This document shows, piece by piece, positions 56,517 through 64,000 of a stretch of 64,000 nucleotides of DNA. Below the pieces are notes generated by a model that was not told the DNA's origin, ran no database searches, and saw nothing but the letters and a program-made list of their open reading frames with translations. The translations under genes were made by a program, and so were the position numbers. Location of the stretch: NCBI RefSeq assembly GCF_005144585.1, contig NZ_SSMQ01000014.1, forward strand, positions 124,001 to 188,000, written 5' to 3'. The DNA comes from Polyangium fumosum. Its GTDB lineage: Bacteria > Myxococcota_A > Polyangia > Polyangiales > Polyangiaceae. The stretch's first letter is position 1. Each line of letters begins with the position of its first letter.

Positions 56517-57813
56517 AGAACCTGTTCGTGTCGAGGCGCCGAACCAGGCGCACCTTGTCCCGGATGCTCTCGAATTCGCGGCTATCGCGCGGGTCCGCGG
56601 CATCGACGCGCGCTTTTACGATCTCGCAGACGTAATCGGTGACCCAATGGCACGCCTCGGCGCGCTCGACGAGCGACACCTCGTGCTCCCGGAGTGCCGG
56701 CGCGTCCTTGCGGATTTGGCGCTTCATTCCGATTTGGCTTGCCATTGCTGAGACAACACCGGGAAGCGCCTTCGTTCGGGTGCCCGAGGTCGCATGGATG
56801 AAGACGATGCGCGAGGCATGACGTCTCAGCCTATCCGCCAGCACACCCTCCAGGAGCTGTTCGAACACGAGCTGTTCGGGCTTCTCCCCGAAGAATTTCC
56901 TTGGCGCACAGCAAACATACGCCTCGAAGAGTTGCCCCTTGAGAATTTCGACGAAGCGGGCGCGCACGTCGCGATCGTCGTCCCGGTACCGAAAACCCCG
57001 CCGACGCAGCCGATCTTCGACGCCAGGAATCTCGAGGAGGGCTTGATCGTGCAACAGATCTTCCCGCGCATTTTCGAGCGCGTTGGTTAGGCGCGAGGGA
57101 TCTTCCAAGAGTACTACGCCCACAGCGATAGCACCGGGACCGCCATCGAAGCCCGCCTCTCCGAGAAAGATATGAATCGTATCGGGACGTGCGGCGGCGC
57201 TCGCCAGTGGAGCCGGCGTGAGCAGTTCGGGGCAGGCGGTTCGGAGAGCCTCCACCCGGGTTGCGAAGGCGGTTGCCGTATGCCGACCAGTTGAGGGATC
57301 ACTGGGCCGGATGGCTTGAATCATCGCGACGACCTTCCCGCGCGCCTCATCGAGTAGAGGGCCGCCGCTATACCCTGGGGAGATTTCCTGAGATTGGAGC
57401 TGTATACGGTATTCGTCCCGGAGCCTACCGAGAGCGTTGACGTCCGCCCACAAGCCGTTGCCTTCGCCCTCGGGGAAACCATAACCGCACAATTTACGGT
57501 TCTCTATATCGGTCGATTCGCCGATCTCCACCGGTCGGACGCCGGCGGGGAGGGGAACATCGATGCGCAAGAATGCGAGATCCTCCGCATCGCTCGCACG
57601 CCAGAACTCGGGCACGACGAGGGCTTCGACGAGCTCCTTAGACTCCGTCGCCAGGAATCGAACGCGAACCCGTCTACCGGGCGCGGCACCTGCCTCCTCG
57701 ACGACGTGAGCGCTTGTCGCTACGAGGCTCTGCGAAACGACGAAGCCGGTGCCGATCACCTCTACGCCCTTGAGGATCTTGACGAGCGCGGACGTCAGGT
57801 CGTTACGGTTCAT
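56491..57813 (-). CDS. Trypsin-like protease fused to a DUF3800-like domain
   Basis: 440 residues. Residues ~1-200 are a trypsin-like serine protease without a signal peptide: H36 in LVATSAHVVEEAG, D78 in AEDLAFLRID, S149 in ISPGYSGGPLLDE. Residues ~212-415 match DUF3800, an RNase H-like fold: an N-terminal IFLGEAGFDGG (the usual DESG is altered to GEAG), RDVRARFVEILKGQLFEAYV, LVFEQLLEGVLADRL, and a final CHWVTDYVCEIVKARV in place of LQxAD. An intracellular protease joined to a putative nuclease-like effector resembles bacterial conflict proteins. It starts 9 bp after the metallophosphoesterase stop, so the two form an operon convergent with the retron RT. Confidence 0.78.
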   Translation of the reverse strand: MNRNDLTSALVKILKGVEVIGTGFVVSQSLVATSAHVVEEAGAAPGRRVRVRFLATESKELVEALVVPEFWRASDAEDLAFLRIDVPLPAGVRPVEIGESTDIENRKLCGYGFPEGEGNGLWADVNALGRLRDEYRIQLQSQEISPGYSGGPLLDEARGKVVAMIQAIRPSDPSTGRHTATAFATRVEALRTACPELLTPAPLASAAARPDTIHIFLGEAGFDGGPGAIAVGVVLLEDPSRLTNALENAREDLLHDQALLEIPGVEDRLRRRGFRYRDDDRDVRARFVEILKGQLFEAYVCCAPRKFFGEKPEQLVFEQLLEGVLADRLRRHASRIVFIHATSGTRTKALPGVVSAMASQIGMKRQIRKDAPALREHEVSLVERAEACHWVTDYVCEIVKARVDAADPRDSREFESIRDKVRLVRRLDTNRFFSRKAPLP

Positions 57814-57822
57814 GGCGACAGA

Positions 57823-59241
57823 TCAAGCGAACGAGTCTCCACGGCGATGGCGGCGCAGCATGGGTCGTGCATCGTCGATAACGAGCCCTGCATCGGTCAG
57901 GCGAACGTCTGCATAGGTGGGGTCGCAGTCACGGATGCCTTCAAGTCGATTGGTCGCCAGACATCGAATCCAATCGATAAAATCGACGCGGCTCTTTGCA
58001 TTCTCCTCAAGAAGCCTGTCATCCACTACAATGAGATCTGCCCACGTGCCGGTATTCAGGTAACGACCGCCGTTCTCGAGACGGATGTGGCGCCGGAGAT
58101 GCGTGTGACCCATGACGACCACCTTTGCAACTCCTGCATCGACCATCTGTCGCGCCGCGTCGACATAGGGCCGGGAAGCTTCGCTGTCTTTGTCGTCATC
58201 CACGAACGTTTTATCGTTTTGCATTTTTTTTGCCAGTGCTACTTGTAGTTGCCGGATCCGGTGAGTGCCGATGTCGTCGCCTTTTTCGAGGATAGCCTTG
58301 AGGCTCTCCGTCTCATCCTCGAGGAACGCTCTGCGCAGCGTCTCGAAGAGACCGACGGGTTGACGCGCCGCATTGGCCCTGGCTACCTCGAGTTCCTCGG
58401 CAAAAGCGTCTTCTACGTCAGGCGGCAAAACGTCTTCTTCGTCGCTTCGAGCGACGAATCGCCGCTGTCCGGGCCTCGGCGCGTCGCCCGAGGCTCTCCA
58501 GATGGCCTTGCGGAAATGTTGCTTCACGTAGAGCTGCGCGCCCTTGAATAGCTTGTGTAGATCCTGGAGGAGCTGAGGTTCGAAAGCCAAGAGCATAAGC
58601 GTCACGATCTTGTCCTCGGGCTTCAGCAGGTCGACGAAGTGATACCGCTCCTTGAGCGGATTCATGACCTCCTCGACGAGCCGCGAGCCCGGGCAGATGC
58701 TAAGCGGCTTTGGCGGCACCTCGCCACGCGATGCGCAGCTCACGAGCTCTCGCAGTCCGTCGTAGTCGATGGCGTTCCACGGGTCGTACCGATTGCCATG
58801 TTCGATGAGCAGCTCACCCACGCGGTAGGTCTCGTTGTTACAGACGAAGAGGCACCGGTGTGGCTCGGTGCCGAGCGCCCGCAGGAGCGATTCGCGCACT
58901 CGCGGAAAGGCAAGCTCGACATCGTGGTTGCCGAGGAGGATTGTGAAGCGGCTAAGCCGATTAGCGCAGAACGCCAGTTTGGAGAAGACCTCGGGAAGTC
59001 GGCTGCGAATGGCGGTCAGCTTTTCGACGACTTCGGACTCACTCGCCGTGAAGCCCGCATACGGCTTCTCTGCGAGAAAATCGACAAAGTCGCCGTTGAT
59101 GACGAGCTCGACTTCTTCGCCCTGCGCCGGGACATACGCCGCAAGTTGCTCGAGGAAGTCGACCAGATGCTCGGGATGCCCAAGCATGGGATGTTCGGCC
59201 CCACCGATGTGGAGATCAGAGATGACGATCACTCGCCGCAT
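57823..59241 (-). CDS. Calcineurin-like metallophosphoesterase
   Basis: 472 residues, ATG with GGAGGG upstream. Metal-binding motifs: D9/H11 in VISDLHIGG, D51 in VINGDFVDF, N105/H106 in LLGNHDVEL, HGNRYD and GHTHLRR near residue 390. The family hydrolyses phosphomonoesters, diesters or nucleotides. Between the GNHD and GHTH blocks it carries a ~230-residue helical insertion (KIVTLMLLAFEPQLLQDLHKLFKG; acidic DEEDVLPPDVEDAFAEELEVARA) of unknown function. First gene of a two-gene unit with the trypsin-DUF3800 gene. Substrate unknown. Confidence 0.88.
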   Translation of the reverse strand: MRRVIVISDLHIGGAEHPMLGHPEHLVDFLEQLAAYVPAQGEEVELVINGDFVDFLAEKPYAGFTASESEVVEKLTAIRSRLPEVFSKLAFCANRLSRFTILLGNHDVELAFPRVRESLLRALGTEPHRCLFVCNNETYRVGELLIEHGNRYDPWNAIDYDGLRELVSCASRGEVPPKPLSICPGSRLVEEVMNPLKERYHFVDLLKPEDKIVTLMLLAFEPQLLQDLHKLFKGAQLYVKQHFRKAIWRASGDAPRPGQRRFVARSDEEDVLPPDVEDAFAEELEVARANAARQPVGLFETLRRAFLEDETESLKAILEKGDDIGTHRIRQLQVALAKKMQNDKTFVDDDKDSEASRPYVDAARQMVDAGVAKVVVMGHTHLRRHIRLENGGRYLNTGTWADLIVVDDRLLEENAKSRVDFIDWIRCLATNRLEGIRDCDPTYADVRLTDAGLVIDDARPMLRRHRRGDSFA

Positions 59242-59402
59242 CGCGCCCTCCGTGGCGTAGGTACTCTAACCCGAGGAAGCCCGCATCGTGTCACCTAACC
59301 GCGGCACCGATGCCAGAACGCCGTCGTCAAGACAGATCATCGTTGCAGCGCTCCCGGGCGAGGTCCCGGGGCCAACAGCGCATCCCCGGAGGGACACGCG
59401 GA

Positions 59403-59850
59403 ACCCTCTTGGAGGACCCTCTCGACCCTCCCCGACGACCCTCCCATCCCCCCGAGAAACGCTCTCGTCCCTGTTCGATGACAGCGCCATTCCTCTTCAA
59501 GAAACTCTCACCCCTCTCGGAGAACGCTCTCGTCCCTCTGCTTGCATACCATCCACCCTCTCCGAGACCCTCCCGACCCCCGTCGAAGACCCCTCGTCCC
59601 TTCCGGGACAGGGTTCTTCTCCACCCGGAGGACACGCGCGACCCTCTTGCAGGAGGGTATCGTCTTTCCCCGGAGGTACTCTCCTTCCTCCCCGAGACCC
59701 CCGCGCCCCCTCCGAAAGGGGGTCTCCTCCCCCTCGAAGACCCTCCCACCCCTCTTGCAGGAGGGTCTCACCCTCCCGGAAGCCCCTCTCCTCTGTCTCC
59801 GCAGACCATCCCACCCCTCCCGGAGACGGTCTCACCCCACCCGGCGAACG
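59403..59850. repeat. Degenerate 21-22-bp minisatellite (~20 units)
   Basis: A ~450-bp array of imperfect units with the core CCCTCYCCGGAGAYCCTCTC. Two identical 17-bp copies of CCCTCTTGCAGGAGGGT start at 59642 and 59750 (108 bp apart, five units). Units drift between 20 and 23 bp, so open frames through it are low-complexity Pro/Ser/Arg or Gly/Glu/Arg peptides that I do not accept as genes. Spacers are absent, so it is not a CRISPR array. It fills most of the 662-bp gap 59242-59903 at the border of the island. Confidence 0.75.
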
Positions 59851-59903
59851 GTCCTGCGACGATCCCAGCCGTGTCCGAGGCGTGATACCATCCACGTGGC
59901 CCC

Positions 59904-60311
59904 ATGACCGACAAGAAGACCTGGTCCCTCACCGATCCGCCCGAGGAGCCGCAGGCGCGGGGCGACGCGACGCCGCTCCTCGTGCCCAGGCCGGTCGACC
60001 CCGTGGGCGGAGGAGGCGAGCCCCCCAGCGCAACGACGAGCGAAGGCGGGTACCGTGGATCGCCGGAGCCTATCCATCAGGGGCCCGTCGTCATGGGCAA
60101 CCCCAAGGGCTCGCGGTATTCGACGGGCCCGAGCCAGGAGCCCATCCTCATGGGCAACCCCAAGGGCTCGCGCTACACGACGGGCTCGGGCTGGGGACAA
60201 GACGAAGACGTCCTCGAACGTCGCAGCCGCCGCCGGAAGGTCTTGGCCCTGGTCCTCTGCGGGCTCGCGCTCGCCGCCGTCGCCGCTTTCGTCTTTCTCC
60301 GGCGCGGCTGA
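59904..60311 (+). CDS. Tail-anchored hypothetical protein with duplicated MGNPKGSRY motif
   Basis: 135 residues from ATG 59904. Residues ~1-100 are polar and Pro/Gly-rich, and carry two copies of the motif MGNPKGSRY-(S/T)-TG separated by about 10 residues. The underlying 23-bp DNA segment is also repeated (around 60093 and 60150). A single C-terminal membrane helix (VLALVLCGLALAAVAAFVFL) ends in RRG, preceded by RRSRRRK, so the bulk faces the cytosol. Function unknown. It is 3 bp upstream of the ferritin-like gene and transcribed with it. Confidence 0.7.
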   Translation: MTDKKTWSLTDPPEEPQARGDATPLLVPRPVDPVGGGGEPPSATTSEGGYRGSPEPIHQGPVVMGNPKGSRYSTGPSQEPILMGNPKGSRYTTGSGWGQDEDVLERRSRRRKVLALVLCGLALAAVAAFVFLRRG

Positions 60312-60314
60312 GGC

Positions 60315-61133
60315 ATGGCGCGCGAGGTCTTTGATCTCTCCTTCTCGAACGGGTTCGCGCGCACCCTGCACGAGCGCGCCCTCGGCGATATCGAGCACGA
60401 ATACCCGTGGCAGAGCCTCGATCCCTCGCGGTACCCGCCATTGCTCCTCGCGCGGGCGCGGGTCGGGTGGACCGAGAATGCGTTCAACGAATTCTGCACC
60501 GCCGCGGCGATGGGCCAGATGCTCCAGGCCCTCGTGCAGGCGCGCGCGCCGCTCGACCTCATCGGCATGGCGAGCCGCTTCGCGATCGAGGAGGTCCTGC
60601 ACGTCGAGCTCTGCGCGCGGATGGCCATGCGGCTCGGCGGCGGGGCGCCCATCCATTACGATCCCGAGGACATCGTCTTCGACCTCGACCCGTCGCTCAC
60701 CCCGCTCGAACGATCCAATGAGCTCGTCGTGCGCCTCTGCTGTGTGGGCGAGGCGTTGAGCTTCCCGCTGCTCTCGGGCGCGATGCGGAGCGCCTCGCAC
60801 CCGCTCAGCCGCTCCATCCTGGAGACGATCGTGCGGGACGAGGCGCACCACGGCAATTTCGGGTTCCTCTACCTCGATTGGATCCGCGCGGACCTCCGCC
60901 CCGCCGAGCGGGATCGCCTCGGGAAAGCGGCGCGGCAGACGCTCGACGCCTATCGTTCGTTATGGGAGCGCGGCCCGAGCCACGTCGTCGACGGCGTGAC
61001 CAGCGAGGGGTTTCTCCTGGAACACGTGCGCGAGCTCGGCTGGATGGAGGCGTCGGCGTATGCGGAGCTCGCGCGCGTCACGATCGAAGAATCGGTCCGC
61101 GCTCCGCTCGCGCGGGTCGGGATCTCGCTCTGA
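60315..61133 (+). CDS. Ferritin-like di-iron protein
   Basis: 272 residues. A four-helix-bundle pattern with two ExxH-type metal-binding elements: IEEVLHVELCARMAMRLG and IVRDEAHHGNFGFLYLDW. Additional glutamates in TENAFNEFCTAAAMGQML and GEALSFPLLSGAM would complete a di-iron site. This is the ferritin-like superfamily that includes AurF-type oxygenases; the exact subfamily and substrate are unclear. It lies 3 bp after the tail-anchored gene and ends 9 bp from the convergent sigma54 activator gene. Confidence 0.75.
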   Translation: MAREVFDLSFSNGFARTLHERALGDIEHEYPWQSLDPSRYPPLLLARARVGWTENAFNEFCTAAAMGQMLQALVQARAPLDLIGMASRFAIEEVLHVELCARMAMRLGGGAPIHYDPEDIVFDLDPSLTPLERSNELVVRLCCVGEALSFPLLSGAMRSASHPLSRSILETIVRDEAHHGNFGFLYLDWIRADLRPAERDRLGKAARQTLDAYRSLWERGPSHVVDGVTSEGFLLEHVRELGWMEASAYAELARVTIEESVRAPLARVGISL

Positions 61134-61142
61134 TTCCGAGGT

Positions 61143-62501
61143 TCAGCCCTCGTCGCTCGCCCGGATCCCGAGCCGCGCCGCGAGCCTCTGCAAAAACCGG
61201 CGGCTCACCCCCGCGAGCTCCGCTGCCCGCGTCACGTTCCCGCCCGTCTTCTTCAGCATCGCCCGCAGATACACCTCCTCGAACCGCTCGGTCCACGCCT
61301 GCCGCGCGTCCTTCAGCGGCAGGTGCAGCGGCACGAGGTCGTCGACCTCGGCGTGTGGCCGCTCCACCGAAGCCGGGGGCGCCGAGGGCGGGCCGTGGGG
61401 CGAGACGAACCCGAGCGAGACGCTCCGCTCGATGAAGTTCCGAAGCTCGCGCACGTTGCCCGGGAAGCTACGCGCGGCGAGGACGCGCAAGAAATCCGGC
61501 GGCAAGGCGCCCGCGCCGGGCGAGAGTCTGTCGTAGAAATGCTGCGCCAGGATCGGCACGTCCTCCGGGCGCTCGCGCAAGGACGGGAGGGAGACCTCCA
61601 CGACGGCCAGCCGATAATAGAGATCCTCGCGGAACGTCCCCTCGTTCACGCGCCGCGCGAGGTCCCGGTTCGTCGCGGCCACGATCCGCACGTCGACGCG
61701 CTTCGCCGTATTGCCGCCGACGCGCCGCACCGTGCGCGTCTCGATCGCCCGGAGGAGCTTCGCCTGGAGCGCGAGCGGCATCTCCCCGATCTCGTCGAGG
61801 AAGAGCGTCCCGCCGTCGGCCTCCTCGAACACGCCCCGCCGATCCGAGGTCGCACCGCTGAACGCGCCGCGCATGTGCCCGAACAGCTCGCTCTCGAAGA
61901 GCGTCTCCGGAATGGCGCCGCAGTCGATCGGCACGTACGGCCCCGCATTGCGCCGTGACATCACGTGCACCGAGCGCGCGACCACGTCCTTGCCCGTGCC
62001 CGTCTCGCCCGTCACGAGCAGCGTCGTATCCATCGGCGCGACCCGCTCGAGCACCGCATAAAGCTGCCGCATGGGCAAACTCGCGCCGACCAGCTCGCCG
62101 AACGAGGTCCGCGGCGAGACTTCGACGAACGCAGGCGTGTCCCCCACATCCACCCGGATCGACGTCGCGCCCACGCGCAGCACCGTGCCCGCGGGAACGT
62201 CCGCGTCGCGCATGCGCGCCCCGCCGACGTAGGTGCCATTCGTGCTGCCGTGATCCTTCAGGGTCATCGTCCCCGCGCGGACCCGGAGCTCGCAATGCAT
62301 GCGTGACACCGTGGGATCCGTGAGCACGAGATCACAATGGGCCGCCGTCCCGATCCGCGAGAGCGAGGCCTGCACGGTGACGCGTTTGCCCCGGTCCTTG
62401 CCCTCGACGACGACGAGGTCGACCGACGGGAGCCGCAGCCCCGTCGCCGGCGCAGGGACACGCGTCGTGGCGCCTTGCTCGAAATCGTCGAAGTCACTCA
62501 T
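61143..62501 (-). CDS. FHA-domain sigma54-dependent activator
   Basis: 452 residues from ATG 62499-62501 (MSDFDDFEQG); a longer frame runs back through the kinase gene's repeat and is rejected. FHA domain (~25-115): LSRIGTAAHCDLVLTDPTVSRMHCEL and HGSTNGTYVGG, which binds phosphothreonine. AAA+ domain: Walker A GETGTGKD (165-172), GAFSGA (212-217; the usual motif is GAFTGA), Walker B GGTLFLDEIGEM, VRIVAATNRDL, FPGNVRELRNFIER. A Fis-type helix-turn-helix is last (VTRAAELAGVSRRFLQRLAARLG). It activates sigma54 promoters. It lies 7 bp downstream of the kinase gene, which probably regulates it. Confidence 0.93.
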   Translation of the reverse strand: MSDFDDFEQGATTRVPAPATGLRLPSVDLVVVEGKDRGKRVTVQASLSRIGTAAHCDLVLTDPTVSRMHCELRVRAGTMTLKDHGSTNGTYVGGARMRDADVPAGTVLRVGATSIRVDVGDTPAFVEVSPRTSFGELVGASLPMRQLYAVLERVAPMDTTLLVTGETGTGKDVVARSVHVMSRRNAGPYVPIDCGAIPETLFESELFGHMRGAFSGATSDRRGVFEEADGGTLFLDEIGEMPLALQAKLLRAIETRTVRRVGGNTAKRVDVRIVAATNRDLARRVNEGTFREDLYYRLAVVEVSLPSLRERPEDVPILAQHFYDRLSPGAGALPPDFLRVLAARSFPGNVRELRNFIERSVSLGFVSPHGPPSAPPASVERPHAEVDDLVPLHLPLKDARQAWTERFEEVYLRAMLKKTGGNVTRAAELAGVSRRFLQRLAARLGIRASDEG

Positions 62502-62508
62502 GCGTGTC

Positions 62509-64000
62509 TCATTTGGCGTAAGGGTTCGGCGGCAGGCGGCTTTTTGGTTTGGTGGTGGCGGTCGTCGGGGGTTTGGGGCGAGCGGAGGCAGAGGCGGGAG
62601 CGGGAGCGGAAGCGGGAGCGGAAGCGGGAGCGGGAGCGGAAGCGGAAGCGGGAGCGGAAGCGGAAGCGGAAGCGGGAGCGGAAGCGGAAGCGGGAGCGGG
62701 AGCGGGAGCGGAAGCGGAAGCGGGAGCGGGAGCGGGAGCGGGAGCGGGAGCGGAAGCGGAAGCGGTCGTCCCCGCGGCCTCCGTTTCTTCGTGGTTCGCC
62801 CTGCCAAAGAGGAAAACCCCTGCACCCAGAGCCACCGTCACCCCCACGGCCGCCACCCCCACCGCCATCACGCGCCTCGTCCCCTTCGCGGGCGTCGCCG
62901 CTGTCTCCGGCGCCGGCAATGCGTGGGTCGCCGCGTCCGCGACGGCCGCCTCGTTCTGCGCCACGCGAGCTTCCGGAATCGACGCCGACGACGCGCGCAC
63001 CGCGGGCAAGCCGAGCTCCGAGAGCCGCGCGCGGACCTCCTTTCGCCGCTCCGCCAGCGTGTCGCCCACCGTCTCCCGCACGACACGCGACACCTCCGCC
63101 GCGCTCGCGAAACACCCTGCGCGCCGCGCCGCCTCTTCGAGGGCCGCGCCAAACGCGTCCGCGCTTTGATATCGCGCCGCCGGATCCTTTTCGAGCGCCC
63201 GCCCCACCACCGCGTCGAGCGCATCCCCGAGATCCGGCACCACCGTGCTGAGCAGCGGCGCCTCCTCCCGCAATGCACGATCGAGCGCTTGTCCCTCGTT
63301 CGCGCCCTTGAACAGGCGCCTGCCGACGAGCGCCTCCCATACCACCACACCCATCGCGAACACGTCCACCCGCGCATCCGGACGCTCACCCCGGATGTAC
63401 TCGGGCGCCATGTACCCGACCTTTCCCTTGAGCGTGCCCACCGTCGTCGGCGCGCGAGAATCGTCCTCTGCTTTCGCCACGCCGAAATCCGTGATCTTCG
63501 AGACCCCGTCGAGGCCCACGAGGATGTTTTGCGGCGACACGTCACGATGCACGAGCCCGAGCGGCCTGCCCTCGTCGTCCGTGAGCGCGTGCGCCGCCGC
63601 GAGGCCCGCGCATGCTTCGGCCCCGATGCGCACGACCACGCCCGGCGAGAGCCTCCGGCCAGCGCGCCCCGCGGCCGCCATGAGCTGGCCGAGCGACGCG
63701 CCCTCGACGTAGTCCATGACGAGCTGGATCGACGCACCGGCGAGGTCGACGTCGCGCACGTCGACCACGTTCGCGTGGTGGATCCGCGCGGCGATTTGCG
63801 CCTCCCGGACGAGCGCCTCGCGGAAGCCGGGGTCTTCGAGCAGGTGCTCGTGGGGACGCTTGAGCGCCACGAGCTGCTGAAAACCGAGGGGCCCGCGCAG
63901 CACGCCGACGTACACCGTCGCCATGCCGCCCGAGGCGACTTTCACGAGCGGCTCGTACCGAGGCGAGCCGGCGAATGCAGCAGACGGGACAGCTCTCACG
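62509..64000 (-). CDS. Ser/Thr protein kinase with membrane anchor, possibly 5'-truncated
   Basis: At least 497 codons; a GTG at 63997-63999 may be the start, or the gene may extend past the window edge. The kinase domain (~10-290) shows the Gly loop VASGGMATVY, VALKRP, HRDVSPQNIL, DFGVAKA and YMAPEYIRGE. A linker leads to one membrane helix (VMAVGVAAVGVTVALGAGVFLFG). The outside part is an Ala/Pro/Ser hexamer-encoded stalk (~420-475) ending in KPKSRLPPNPYAK. It is followed by the FHA-sigma54 activator gene after 7 bp: a kinase-FHA pair typical of myxobacterial signalling. Confidence 0.9.
   Translation of the reverse strand, partial: VRAVPSAAFAGSPRYEPLVKVASGGMATVYVGVLRGPLGFQQLVALKRPHEHLLEDPGFREALVREAQIAARIHHANVVDVRDVDLAGASIQLVMDYVEGASLGQLMAAAGRAGRRLSPGVVVRIGAEACAGLAAAHALTDDEGRPLGLVHRDVSPQNILVGLDGVSKITDFGVAKAEDDSRAPTTVGTLKGKVGYMAPEYIRGERPDARVDVFAMGVVVWEALVGRRLFKGANEGQALDRALREEAPLLSTVVPDLGDALDAVVGRALEKDPAARYQSADAFGAALEEAARRAGCFASAAEVSRVVRETVGDTLAERRKEVRARLSELGLPAVRASSASIPEARVAQNEAAVADAATHALPAPETAATPAKGTRRVMAVGVAAVGVTVALGAGVFLFGRANHEETEAAGTTASASAPAPAPAPAPASASAPAPAPASASAPASASASAPASASAPAPASAPASAPAPASASARPKPPTTATTKPKSRLPPNPYAK
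62594..62765 (-). repeat. Hexamer repeat array in the kinase gene
   Basis: About 28 tandem 6-bp units, GCGGGA/GCGGAA on the plus strand, coding for Ala-Pro or Ala-Ser pairs on the minus strand. The unit is a multiple of three, so gains or losses change only the length of the exported stalk. Confidence 0.9.

Noticed and set aside
59403-59850. CRISPR-like array
   Set aside because: Units are contiguous and all degenerate; there are no conserved repeats alternating with unique spacers and no cas genes.
59310-59895. Open frames on both strands through the minisatellite
   Set aside because: Their 7-residue periodicity is explained by the 21-bp DNA repeat; unit length drifts, and no ribosome binding site or conserved domain is present.
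62502-62825. Pro-Leu-repeat N-terminal extension of the sigma54 activator
   Set aside because: It is the other-frame reading of the kinase gene's hexamer array; the internal ATG at 62501 begins exactly at a normal FHA-protein N-terminus.

Overview
The window is high-GC DNA (I judge roughly 68-70% by eye) from what looks like a myxobacterium, most plausibly a Polyangium/Sorangium-type member of the Myxococcota. Pointers are the glycine-, proline- or glutamine-rich lipoproteins, a Ser/Thr kinase next to an FHA-sigma54 activator, roadblock/LC7 proteins, a MoxR-VWA operon, frequent GTG/TTG starts and tight overlapping stop/start junctions. The species call is inference; no rRNA is present.

Layout. 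1-2.5 kb: end of an HU-like gene, two paralogous secreted lipoproteins and a small hypothetical gene. 2.6-8.1 kb (minus): glyA overlapping a 2-oxoacid dehydrogenase E2 gene, then a thioredoxin-like lipoprotein overlapping an ABC-F ATPase. 8.2-10.5 kb: a hypothetical gene, a 64-bp tandem duplication and a haem-oxygenase-like di-iron protein fused to a cupin. 10.6-16.4 kb (minus): a signalling/envelope cluster (V4R, roadblock, OmpA-like, coiled-coil/roadblock, histidine kinase, response regulator). 17.1-20.9 kb (minus): two tandem Hsp90-like ATPases, one with a C-terminal HEKTH metallopeptidase-like motif. 21.1-29.8 kb: VWA lipoprotein, DoxX, YihY, groES-groEL under a perfect CIRCE element, a coupled hypothetical pair, an epimerase and a receiver domain with a histone H1-like tail.

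30.1-38.8 kb (plus) is a five-gene MoxR/DUF58/VWA operon. 39-45.3 kb holds a degenerate homocysteine methyltransferase-like protein, a glutamate-cysteine ligase, a CorC-type CBS membrane protein, an S9 peptidase and tRNA-Pro. 45.4-47.2 kb has a GH19 lipoprotein, a STAS-like protein and a 35-codon ORF with its own promoter. 47.2-53.9 kb encodes envelope functions (GT4, MMPL transporter, CDP-alcohol phosphatidyltransferase, GT-C glycosyltransferase).

54.5-59.9 kb is the accessory island and the most interesting part. It carries a retron-type reverse transcriptase with NAxxH, YADD and VTG motifs, behind a strong promoter and a long structured leader. Convergent with it is a two-gene unit of a metallophosphoesterase and a trypsin-DUF3800 fusion, bordered by a ~450-bp degenerate 21-22-bp minisatellite. 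The architecture looks like a defence locus, but function is inferred. The window ends with a tail-anchored protein, a ferritin-like protein and, on the minus strand, a Ser/Thr kinase followed closely by an FHA-sigma54 activator.
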